Shown here in pieces: positions 1 through 6,356 of a stretch of 11,797 nt of DNA. The stretch comes from Pseudomonadota bacterium (GTDB lineage: Bacteria > Pseudomonadota > Gammaproteobacteria > Xanthomonadales > Xanthomonadaceae). Position 1 is the stretch's first letter, and each line of letters opens with the position of its first letter. The stretch is from contig JAEXTE010000181.1 of assembly GCA_023453655.1 (NCBI GenBank), positions 1 through 11,797 on the forward strand. Direction: 5' to 3'. The notes beneath the pieces are model-generated. The model searched no databases. It saw only the letters and a list, made by a program, of their open reading frames with translations, and was not told the origin of the DNA. The position numbers and the translations under genes were made by a program.

Positions 1-1657
1 GTTCGGGCGAGGCGATCGCCGGGTGCGCGGTGGCGGGCGGGGGCGTGCGGGCCACGACTTCCACGGGCTCGAGTTCCCACAGCTCGCCGCTGTACTCGCG
101 CGGCGAGGCGGCGTCGGTCCACCAGGATACCGTCTTGCGGATGCCCGGGGTCAGCGCGGTCCCGGCCACGAACAGGCCCGAGCCGTTGCGGTTGAGCTGG
201 TGCAGGCGCAGCCGCGACGAGCCGGAGAACGCGGCGTCGACGGTGTGGCTGGCGACCATGTCCCCGGTGGTGAGCGGCAGCGGGTTGCGGAAGCGACCGG
301 CGCTGCCCGGGGGCGGGGTGGCGTCGGTGATCACCATCTGCTCGGCGTTGAGCGTGGGCGCGCCGGTGATGCGGACGATCTGGTTGGTCGTGCCCTCGCC
401 GAATTCGCGTGCGCTGATGCCGTAGTAGATGCCCGGTTCGACCGGATTCTCGCGGATATGGAAGATGCCGCCATCCATGCGGATGTGCTTGCGGTTGGCG
501 AAGTTGGCCTGGTTGACGTTGTCCGACAGCGCGTTGTCGTCCATGAACGACTTCACCACGTAACCGTAGTCGCCGAACAGTTCGTGGCGACCGATGTGGT
601 TGAGCGTGAGTTCGTCCGTGCCGTCCTGGTTCATCTGCCACGGCGTGAACAGGTTGTACATGAACCGGTTGACGCGTCCGTAGGCCGACGTGCTCTGCTC
701 GCGCCGTTCCGGGAACGTGTCGCGCACGGTGCCGGCGCGGCTTGCGTTGGCCGCCTCGCTGGCATAGTTGAACGGGGCGTAGCTGTAGGCGCCGGCAAGC
801 GCTCCGTCCTGCTGCTGGTCGTGCTGCAGGTGGTCCCAGCGGGTGTAGATCACGCGGCCGTAGCTGTCGATGGTCGGGCTGAAGGCGCCGCTAGGCACAT
901 GGTTGAGCAGGCGCACCTGGCCGCTGGCGACGTCGAGCCGGAAGATGCCCGTCACCGTGGGCGTGCTTTCGTACTCGTCGAGGTTGGGGTAAAGGTGTGA
1001 CTCGCCGCGGCGCGGGCTGTCCGAGGTGAACAGGATGTCGCCGTCGCTGGTGTAGAGCGGCGAGACGTTGTTGTAGTTCGACGGCTGTCCGGCCACCCTG
1101 GTAATGCGCGCGGTCTCGCCGCGGCCCAGCCCGGTGACCTCGTACAGCTGCCACTTGCCGTCCGTACTGCCGTAGCGCTGGGTCGGTGCGCCGCGGACCA
1201 TGCTGAAGATGGCTTTGGTCCCGCTCCAGTGCACGGTCGGCTCGCGCACCGCGATGGCGTTGGCGCCCTGCAGGCCGTCCATGCCGTAGCCGGCCTCACG
1301 GGTGAGGTTGCGCAGGGTGCCGTCGGGGTAGCGGATCATCAGGTCGCCGCCGCGCAGCGCCGATCCCATGCTGGGCATGTGGTTGGCGAAGGTCGACAGG
1401 CGACTGGCGAAGGGGTCGCCGTTCTGCGTGGGGACCTGGGTGACGAACAGGATCGGGTTGGAGATGGCCTTGGCCACGCCGTGCGCGGCGGCGGCCTGGC
1501 GCGGCTGGGTCGCCGCCGTGGCGGTCGCCGTCGCGGCCGCGGCTTTGTCCAGGTCCCGGGAAGAGGGCGCCTGCTGGGGCACCTGGGAGCAGCCGGCGAG
1601 CGCCAGCGCGAGGCCGGCAAGCGCCGGCAGGACGGACGTCCGGAAAAAGCGTCTCAT
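1..1657 (-). CDS. Large beta-propeller-like lipoprotein, HzsA-related (partial, C-terminus beyond window)
   Basis: The frame is open from ATG 1657 to the left edge, giving 552 codons with no stop. The N-terminus is a lipoprotein signal: two Arg, a hydrophobic stretch, then lipobox LAGC with Cys23. Cys23 is the only cysteine in the visible protein. The following 40 or so residues are Ala/Gln-rich and probably a linker. The body carries repeats of the TolB/PD40 propeller kind, such as SPLYTSDGDILFTSD (about residues 197-211) and FSPTIDSYGRVIYTRWD (about 258-274). A Trp-rich stretch near residue 508 (SWWTDA, then SGELWELEPVEV) resembles proteins annotated as related to the middle domain of hydrazine synthase alpha. 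No CxxCH haem motif is present, so hydrazine chemistry is not supported. A periplasmic or outer-membrane-anchored binding or scaffold role is inferred. A weak AGGTGG lies about 12 nt before the start. It follows the barrel gene on the same strand but has its own candidate promoter. Confidence 0.8.
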   Translation of the reverse strand, partial: MRRFFRTSVLPALAGLALALAGCSQVPQQAPSSRDLDKAAAATATATAATQPRQAAAAHGVAKAISNPILFVTQVPTQNGDPFASRLSTFANHMPSMGSALRGGDLMIRYPDGTLRNLTREAGYGMDGLQGANAIAVREPTVHWSGTKAIFSMVRGAPTQRYGSTDGKWQLYEVTGLGRGETARITRVAGQPSNYNNVSPLYTSDGDILFTSDSPRRGESHLYPNLDEYESTPTVTGIFRLDVASGQVRLLNHVPSGAFSPTIDSYGRVIYTRWDHLQHDQQQDGALAGAYSYAPFNYASEAANASRAGTVRDTFPERREQSTSAYGRVNRFMYNLFTPWQMNQDGTDELTLNHIGRHELFGDYGYVVKSFMDDNALSDNVNQANFANRKHIRMDGGIFHIRENPVEPGIYYGISAREFGEGTTNQIVRITGAPTLNAEQMVITDATPPPGSAGRFRNPLPLTTGDMVASHTVDAAFSGSSRLRLHQLNRNGSGLFVAGTALTPGIRKTVSWWTDAASPREYSGELWELEPVEVVARTPPPATAHPAIASPE

Positions 1658-1670
1658 GGGGAACTGCCAC

Positions 1671-1777
1671 CTGGCGAAAAGGGTATGGGCTGCACGAACG
1701 AAAGGATCTGTGCGGCGTCCCTGCGCCAGCCGGCGTTGTCCTGCCGGCACGACCCACGTCGGCTGACGTGGCTGTCG
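1671..1777 (-). other. Structured 5' leader of the lipoprotein gene
   Basis: The leader between the candidate promoter and ATG 1657 contains two adjacent hairpins. At 1750-1777 a 7-bp stem (CCACGTC/GACGTGG, 4-nt loop) is extended by a 4-bp stem (CGAC/GTCG) across a 2-nt bulge. At 1729-1748 a GCCGGC/GCCGGC stem has an 8-nt loop. In addition, CTGGCG (minus strand, 1729-1724) is complementary to CGCCAG (1676-1671), which touches the weak AGGTGG ribosome-binding site. I do not recognise a known riboswitch class. The pairings are read directly from sequence. Any regulatory role is inference. Confidence 0.35.
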
Positions 1778-1816
1778 CCCCCGATCTCCCCGTCCTTCCC
1801 CCTGAGAAGACGAGCG

Positions 1817-1845
1817 ATCATAGGGGCGCGATCCTTCGTTCAGAA
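1817..1845 (-). promoter_or_regulatory. Candidate sigma70-type promoter of the lipoprotein gene
   Basis: On the minus strand, TATGAT (1822-1817, five of six matches to the -10 consensus) lies 17 nt after TTCTGA (1845-1840, three of six matches to the -35 consensus). Upstream DNA is A/T-rich, which stands out in this GC-rich window. Transcription would begin near 1810, giving a leader of about 150 nt. The weak -35 keeps confidence low. Confidence 0.4.
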
Positions 1846-1860
1846 AAATAAAAGCTGAAC
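1838..1860. promoter_or_regulatory. A/T-rich inverted repeat, possible operator
   Basis: GTTCAG (1838-1843) and CTGAAC (1855-1860) form perfect 6-bp inverted arms around an 11-nt spacer with nine A or T on its A-rich side. The repeat overlaps the candidate -35 of the lipoprotein promoter, a position suited to a dimeric regulator. It does not match the LexA or Fur boxes I know. It could also be a weak terminator-like hairpin. Confidence 0.3.
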
Positions 1861-1897
1861 GCCGGTGGTGGTCAAGCGACAGGCGCGGAAACCCTCA

Positions 1898-1957
1898 GGA
1901 CGATGAAATCGTCCCGATCCGATCACGCCAGGAATGCGACGCAGGTCCGGGCCTGCG
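1898..1957 (-). terminator. Two hairpins after the barrel gene, possible terminator region
   Basis: Just past the barrel gene's stop there is a 6-bp stem CGCAGG/CCTGCG (1940-1957, 6-nt loop), then a perfect 7-bp stem GGACGAT/ATCGTCC (1898-1914, 3-nt loop). Neither is followed by a clear T-run on the minus strand; only a GGGTTTCC stretch follows the second. These are not textbook intrinsic terminators. They could mark the 3' end of the export operon through Rho-dependent termination or RNA 3'-end protection. Confidence 0.35.
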
Positions 1958-1963
1958 CCGAGG

Positions 1964-3280
1964 CTACCGGTTGCGGTAGGTGACCGTGAGGTACAGGACG
2001 TTCTGCCGGGCGCTGCCGTACAGGCCGTCGTCGGAGCGGCGGTAGTGGAGGTAGTCGAGCCGGCTGCTCCAATGGCGCGACCAGTTCTTTTCCAGGCCCG
2101 CGCCGTAGCGGCGGTCCTCGGTGCGCAGGTCCTGCCCGGTGAAGGTCGAGCGCGCGGCGTCGGCGAATACGTTCAGGTGCAGGGTGGGCCGCAGCTGGTA
2201 GCTGAGCTGGGTGACCACGCCGCGCCGGGTCTCGTCGAATATGCCGGTATCGACGTAGTCGATGCGCTCGTAGTAGGGGCCCGCGGTGAAGTTGATCCGC
2301 TCATGGCGATAGGCCCAGGTCAGGTCCGCCCGGTCGTTCTCGTACATGGACGAGTTGACCGCCGAAGCACTGCTGGAGAGGCGGTCCGGCACCTCGACCG
2401 CCGCCTCGATCCCCAGGAGCGCCGAGTCCGAGGAATCGGTGAGCTGGTGGGCCAGCCCGAGCGAGAAGGCGTTGCGGGGGCTCAACCTCCACTCCGCGCC
2501 GGCGCGGACCATCGGCTGCGAGCGCGACGTGCCATCGGCGTAGTCTACCCAGGTGTAGCCCGCGTCGAGCGCGAAGCTCGTACGGCTCAGCGTCTTGTTG
2601 TAGCGCAGGTAGCCGTCGTAGCGCCGGTAGTCGCGGGCGACCGGGTCGTCGAAATCGACGTCCTGCCCGCGGGCGCTGAGGGTCAGCGTGCTGGTCGGGT
2701 CGAGCGTGCGGATGGCGTGCAGCGAGGCGCTCAGGCGCTCGGACTCGAATTCGTCCTCCTGCTCGGCGCTGCTGTCGATCCAGCGCAGCTCGGCGCGGCC
2801 GCGCACCGCCTGGCTCCAGTTGAAGTGCAGGTTGGGGCCGAGCGAGAGCACGTTCACCCGCTGGCGATTGTTGGGCGCATCGGGGGCGAAGCGGTCGATC
2901 GGCCGCATCTCCAGGCTGTCCTCGACGGTGAAGCTCAGCGTCTCGGGCACGAAGAACCAGTTCACGCGCCCGACCAGGCTGGCTTCGAAGGCATTGGACT
3001 GGGGACCCTCGAAGTAGTCCCAGTACTCCATGCGGCCGGCGAGGTTGGCCTGCACCGCCGAGGTTTCCTCGGCCAGCACCAGGCCGAAGCCGGTGCGCAC
3101 GGCGCTCGAGGTGGCCGGGTCGACCGGATCCATGATCACGTTGTCGTTGCGCTCGATGCCCATGTCGACCACGTAGTCGACGCGGACCGCCTGCGCCTGC
3201 AGCGACACGGCCGCGACGGCGGCGGCGCAGGCGGCGGGCAGGCACTTCCTGTGGATCTTCATGCTGGCGCCCCGGTTCAT
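1964..3280 (-). CDS. Outer-membrane beta-barrel protein of exopolysaccharide locus
   Basis: This 438-residue protein has a Sec signal peptide ending near AQA (residue 31). The rest has the alternating pattern of outer-membrane strands, with many aromatic girdle residues (for example WFFVPETLSFTVEDSL, DAGYTWVDYAD, VLYLTVTYRNR at the C-terminus). The final residues are YRNR rather than the classic terminal Phe. It resembles the barrel proteins encoded beside polysaccharide export genes in PEP-CTERM/exosortase loci (TIGR03016-like). That assignment is from memory of the family and was not searched. The start at ATG 3280 is favoured because GAAGG sits 7 nt upstream, overlapping the kinase stop region; a second ATG at 3262 would also keep the signal. 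It is the last gene of the tight run, 10 nt after the kinase gene. An inferred role is an outer-membrane channel or partner for the exported polymer. Confidence 0.82.
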   Translation of the reverse strand: MNRGASMKIHRKCLPAACAAAVAAVSLQAQAVRVDYVVDMGIERNDNVIMDPVDPATSSAVRTGFGLVLAEETSAVQANLAGRMEYWDYFEGPQSNAFEASLVGRVNWFFVPETLSFTVEDSLEMRPIDRFAPDAPNNRQRVNVLSLGPNLHFNWSQAVRGRAELRWIDSSAEQEDEFESERLSASLHAIRTLDPTSTLTLSARGQDVDFDDPVARDYRRYDGYLRYNKTLSRTSFALDAGYTWVDYADGTSRSQPMVRAGAEWRLSPRNAFSLGLAHQLTDSSDSALLGIEAAVEVPDRLSSSASAVNSSMYENDRADLTWAYRHERINFTAGPYYERIDYVDTGIFDETRRGVVTQLSYQLRPTLHLNVFADAARSTFTGQDLRTEDRRYGAGLEKNWSRHWSSRLDYLHYRRSDDGLYGSARQNVLYLTVTYRNR

Positions 3281-3290
3281 GCCGCTGCCT

Positions 3291-4046
3291 TCAGTAGATG
3301 TTGTTGAACACGACGCCGGCGAGCTTGTCCGGGTCGAAGCTGGCGGCCGCCTCGTCGATGCGCTCGACCGCGGCCTGCCCGTAGCCGGCGACCACGACGA
3401 TCAGGTCGGCCAGGTCGGACAGGATGCGCGCGTCGGGCGAATTGAGGATCGGCGGGCTGTCGATGATCACGTAGCGCCCGGCGTCGGTGCCGCGCAGCGA
3501 GTCGACCATCATGCGCATGCGGCTGGAGCTGAAGTACTCGCCGGCGGTCTCGCGCGGACGGCCGCTCGGGACCAGGGTCAGGCGCGGCAGCCCGGTGTCG
3601 TACTGGATCGCCGACAGGTCGGCGACGCTGCCGTCGAGGTAGTCCATGACCCCGCCACCGGCCACGTCCACGCCGAGGGAGGCGTGCTGCACCGGATGCA
3701 GGGCGTCGCAATCGACCAGCAGCACGGTCTTGCTCTCGTCGAAGGCGAATGCCGCCGCGAGGTTGCGCGCGACGAAGCTGCCGCCGCAGCCCGGCTGCAC
3801 CGGCGCCACCAGGATGACCAGGTTGCGGTCCTGCCCCAGCGCCAGCAGCTTGGTGCGCAGGCTGCGGAAGGCGTCGGCCTGGGCGCGCACCGAATCGTTG
3901 CGGTGGATCAGCTTGCGCTCTTCGAGCACGACCGGCGACAGCGGCTGCAGGGCATCGCCGGCGCGGGCGATCGAACGTCCTCCCGCGTGGTCCCCGGCGG
4001 GATGGTCGAGCGCATCTGGGCGTGCATTCACTAACGTCTGCTCCAT
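3291..4046 (-). CDS. CpsD/CapB-type tyrosine kinase homologue with degenerate Walker A
   Basis: The 251-residue protein aligns with BY-kinase cytoplasmic domains (CpsD, CapB, the C-half of Wzc; TIGR03018-like), which cycle between autophosphorylated and unphosphorylated states to control polymer length and export. Visible landmarks are the oligomerisation-type motif D58xxR61xxR64, Walker A' VLLVDCD (108-114) and Walker B YVIIDSPP (192-199). The Walker A region reads QPGCGGSF (84-91), where the usual form is PGEGKST. The invariant Lys is Gly89 and the following Thr is Phe91. The C-terminal tail has one Tyr (Y251, last residue), not a tyrosine cluster. ATP binding and kinase activity are therefore doubtful, and a structural or pseudokinase role is possible. 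ATG 4046 is chosen; GTG 4061 in the same frame is an alternative, and neither has a clear Shine-Dalgarno site. The gene sits immediately after the chain-length gene, whose product lacks a kinase domain. Confidence 0.85.
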   Translation of the reverse strand: MEQTLVNARPDALDHPAGDHAGGRSIARAGDALQPLSPVVLEERKLIHRNDSVRAQADAFRSLRTKLLALGQDRNLVILVAPVQPGCGGSFVARNLAAAFAFDESKTVLLVDCDALHPVQHASLGVDVAGGGVMDYLDGSVADLSAIQYDTGLPRLTLVPSGRPRETAGEYFSSSRMRMMVDSLRGTDAGRYVIIDSPPILNSPDARILSDLADLIVVVAGYGQAAVERIDEAAASFDPDKLAGVVFNNIY

Positions 4047-4067
4047 GGGACGGGGTGTCACGGCGGC

Positions 4068-5657
4068 TCAGCCGTGGGACATCTTGTAGGCGTAGGTGAG
4101 CGCGTACAGCAGCAGCACCGCCACCACCATCGCACCGCCCACCGACATGCGGGCCACCTGGCGGCGGCGCTCGCGCGGCGAGGGGTAGGCCGGGATCGTC
4201 GCCAGCAGCGGGTAGCGGCTCCGGGCCTCGATCAGCTGCGGGCTGCGCACGCGCGGGTCGAAGCGGACCAGCAGCCACAGCAGGCCAAGCGGGATCGCGA
4301 TCGCGGCCAGCAGGCCGGCCGAGGCGATATGCACGAAGCGCAGGCCGGTCGGGCGCAGCGGCATCGTCGCCGGGTCCTGCACGCGCAGGGTCAGGCCGCG
4401 GTTCTCCTGGTCCAGGCCCATCGACACGCGGGCGTTCTCGCGCCGGCGCAGCAGGTCCTGGTAGATCTCGCGGTTGACCTCGTAGTCGCGGGTCAGCTCG
4501 GCCAGCACGCTTTCGGAGGCGGCGATGCGGCGGCTGCGATCCAGTTCGCCCTGCAGCAGGCTTTCGGCCACGCCCATGCGCGAGGCGGTGGCGGCGACTT
4601 CACGGCGGGTCTGGGCCAGCTGGCTGCGCAGTTCCTGGTAGAGCGGATTGAGCTGGGAGTCCTCCGAACCGGTCCGCGACTGTCCGCTGGCGGCGCGGTC
4701 GCGCTCCTGCGCCAGCTGGCGCTGCACGTCCTCCATCTGGTGGCGCACGCGCAGCACGTCCGGATGGCGGTCGGTGAAGGTCAGCAGCAGGCGGTCGAGC
4801 TCGGCCTGCAGTTCGATCAGGCGGGTGCGGTACAGCGTCTCGCGGGTCTGCACCGAGGTGACCGCGGACTCGCCCGACAGCTGCGAGGCGATCGAGGCCT
4901 CGCGCGATTGCTGCTCGAGCAGGGCCATCCGGGTCTGCTCGACCTGGGTGCGCAGGGCCGAGATGCGCGAGTTCACGTCGGTGGCGCTGCCGGGCTGGGC
5001 GTCGGCGTTGCGCGAGCGGTACTCCTGCAGGTTGTTCTCCGCGTCGGTCAGCTTGCGGTGGTACTCCTGCACCTGCTTCTCGATGAACTCGTAGGCCTCG
5101 CGGCTCTCGCGGCTCTTGGTGGCCAGGGTCTCGCTGATGAACAGCGCGCCGAGCATCTCGGTCACGCGGTGCGCACGCTCCGGATCGGTGTCGCTGTAGG
5201 TGATCTGGACCAGGTCGGCGCGCGGGCTGTTGACCAGGATGCGGCCTTGGACTTCCTCCATCAGCCGGTCCTTCTGCAGCGGACTCATGTTCGCCGCGTT
5301 GAAGCCGCCTTCCTCGATCACCTGGGTCAGCACGCGGCGACCGTAGATGATCTGGCGGGCCATGCCGGCACGGTCGGTCACGCCGGTCGGGACCGCGCGG
5401 CCCTCCAGCAGCGGCTGGATGATGTCGCTTTCCTGGGCCAGGATGGTGACCGAGACCTCGTAGTTGCGGCCGGCGACGAACAGGCCGATCACGAAGGTCA
5501 GCAGCGCCACCAGCGCGAAGATCGCGCACAGGGCGACGATGCGGCGGCGGCCTTCCTTCAGGACCAGCTTGACGTATTCGATGGGCGAGACGACCGGCCC
5601 CGCGGGCCTCGCGGCGGCGACCGCGCGCTGCGGCGCGGGCAGGATGTTCTGCTGCAT
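4068..5657 (-). CDS. Wzz/PCP-type polysaccharide chain-length determinant
   Basis: The 529-residue inner-membrane protein has a first membrane segment at about residues 39-62, a long periplasmic region rich in coiled coil (roughly 165-420) and a Pro-containing motif (PATMPLRPTG) before a second membrane segment (about 443-465). A short charged loop and a third hydrophobic segment at about 504-526 follow. This matches the XrtA/PEP-CTERM-associated chain-length family (TIGR03007-like; recalled, not searched). It would organise polymerisation length and export across the periplasm with the Wza-type lipoprotein and the separate kinase. The start is fixed by the TGATG overlap with the export gene stop; GGAG lies 11 nt upstream. 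The open frame extends upstream into the export gene, but that part reads as out-of-frame Arg/Gly-rich sequence. Because no kinase domain is fused, the Wzc function is split over two genes, as in CpsC/CpsD systems. Confidence 0.88.
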   Translation of the reverse strand: MQQNILPAPQRAVAAARPAGPVVSPIEYVKLVLKEGRRRIVALCAIFALVALLTFVIGLFVAGRNYEVSVTILAQESDIIQPLLEGRAVPTGVTDRAGMARQIIYGRRVLTQVIEEGGFNAANMSPLQKDRLMEEVQGRILVNSPRADLVQITYSDTDPERAHRVTEMLGALFISETLATKSRESREAYEFIEKQVQEYHRKLTDAENNLQEYRSRNADAQPGSATDVNSRISALRTQVEQTRMALLEQQSREASIASQLSGESAVTSVQTRETLYRTRLIELQAELDRLLLTFTDRHPDVLRVRHQMEDVQRQLAQERDRAASGQSRTGSEDSQLNPLYQELRSQLAQTRREVAATASRMGVAESLLQGELDRSRRIAASESVLAELTRDYEVNREIYQDLLRRRENARVSMGLDQENRGLTLRVQDPATMPLRPTGLRFVHIASAGLLAAIAIPLGLLWLLVRFDPRVRSPQLIEARSRYPLLATIPAYPSPRERRRQVARMSVGGAMVVAVLLLYALTYAYKMSHG

Positions 5658-6274
5658 CAGAATGCGCGCTCCGGCACGGTGATCACGTCGCCCGGGGCGA
5701 CCTTGAAGTTGGTGCTGAGGTCGCCGCGGTTGATGATCTTGTCCAGGCGCACCGCGTAGCTCGTGGTCTCCTCGCCGGTCTTGCGGTACAGGCTGGAGCG
5801 GTCGGGGGCGGCGAACTCGTTGACGCCGCCGGCCGCGAGCACCGCGTCGAGCACGGTCATGCCCTGGCGGTAGGGGATCGAGACCGGCTGGCGCACCGCG
5901 CCGGTCACGCGCACGCGCGAGAGGTACTCGTGGCTGCGCAGGTCGGTCAGGATCACCGCCACCTGCGGGTCGCGGACGAAGGCCGAGAGCTTGTCCTCGA
6001 TGTCGGCCGCCACCTCGGCCGGCGTGCGGTTGCCGGCGACGACGTCGCCGATCAGCGGAACCGAGATCTTGCCGTCCGGGCGGACCGGCACGGTGATGCC
6101 CAGCTCCGGGTTGCGCCACACGCTGACCTGGACGATGTCGTCCACGCCGATGGAGTAGTCCTCGACCGCCGCCTGGTCCTGCGCGGGAGGAGCCACGCCC
6201 AGGCCGCCGCCGCTGGCGCAGGCGGCCAGCAGGATGGCCAGCAGCATCACGATCAGTTGCCTCGACACGCGCAT
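5657..6274 (-). CDS. Wza/GumB-like polysaccharide export lipoprotein (short form)
   Basis: The 205-residue lipoprotein has a signal ending in lipobox LAAC with Cys19. Ala at +2 is compatible with outer-membrane sorting. The polysaccharide export domain covers about residues 40-115 (YSIGVDDIVQVSVW, then VRPDGKISVPLIGDV), and an SLBB domain covers about 118-203 (VTGAVRQPVSIPY, then VLDAVLAAGGVNEFA, ending PGDVITVPERAF). Length and order fit the exosortase-locus export family (TIGR03027-like) and GumB. E. coli Wza is about 380 residues and ends with an amphipathic helix that forms its outer-membrane pore; that region is absent here. ATG 6274 places the signal correctly and has GGGGA 8 nt upstream; GTG 6307 would add 11 residues before the signal. 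It overlaps the chain-length gene by one base. Confidence 0.9.
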   Translation of the reverse strand: MRVSRQLIVMLLAILLAACASGGGLGVAPPAQDQAAVEDYSIGVDDIVQVSVWRNPELGITVPVRPDGKISVPLIGDVVAGNRTPAEVAADIEDKLSAFVRDPQVAVILTDLRSHEYLSRVRVTGAVRQPVSIPYRQGMTVLDAVLAAGGVNEFAAPDRSSLYRKTGEETTSYAVRLDKIINRGDLSTNFKVAPGDVITVPERAF

Positions 6275-6322
6275 CTTGGGAATCCCCGTATGAAAATCCG
6301 ATGCCACCAGTAACGGGGTTTT

Positions 6323-6352
6323 GCCCGAACGCCGGTCACGGCGCCGCCGGGC
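6323..6352 (-). other. Nested hairpin between epimerase and export genes
   Basis: In the 82-bp gap between the epimerase stop and the export gene start, outer arms GCCCG/CGGGC enclose inner arms CGCCG/CGGCG with a TGAC loop. The structure begins about 5 nt after the epimerase stop. On the minus strand it is followed by AAAACCCC, not a T-run, so it is not a standard intrinsic terminator. It may act as a partial terminator, an RNA processing or stability element, or nothing. The stems are directly visible and the function is inferred. Confidence 0.35.
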
Positions 6353-6356
6353 GGGT

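Noticed and set aside
1..1657. True hydrazine synthase subunit
   Set aside because: There is no CxxCH haem motif and no second subunit nearby. Only similarity to the propeller-like domain is plausible.
1934..3307. Long plus-strand open frame opposite the outer-membrane barrel gene
   Set aside because: It is antisense to a protein with a signal peptide and strand pattern. Its translation is His/Arg/Gly/Val-rich with no recognisable motif, as expected from GC-rich codon bias.
4074..5759. Plus-strand open frame opposite the chain-length gene
   Set aside because: It is a Gln/His/Leu-rich translation typical of the complement of a Gln/Arg-rich coiled-coil gene. It has no domain or start signal.
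5865..5875. ops/JUMPstart-like GGCGGTAG, also present near 2037
   Set aside because: Both lie on the plus strand inside minus-strand coding regions, so they cannot act as ops elements in this operon.
3260..6310. PEP-CTERM sorting signal or exosortase gene within the export block
   Set aside because: No VPEP motif with a membrane segment and Arg-rich tail, and no multi-span exosortase-like protein, is encoded here.
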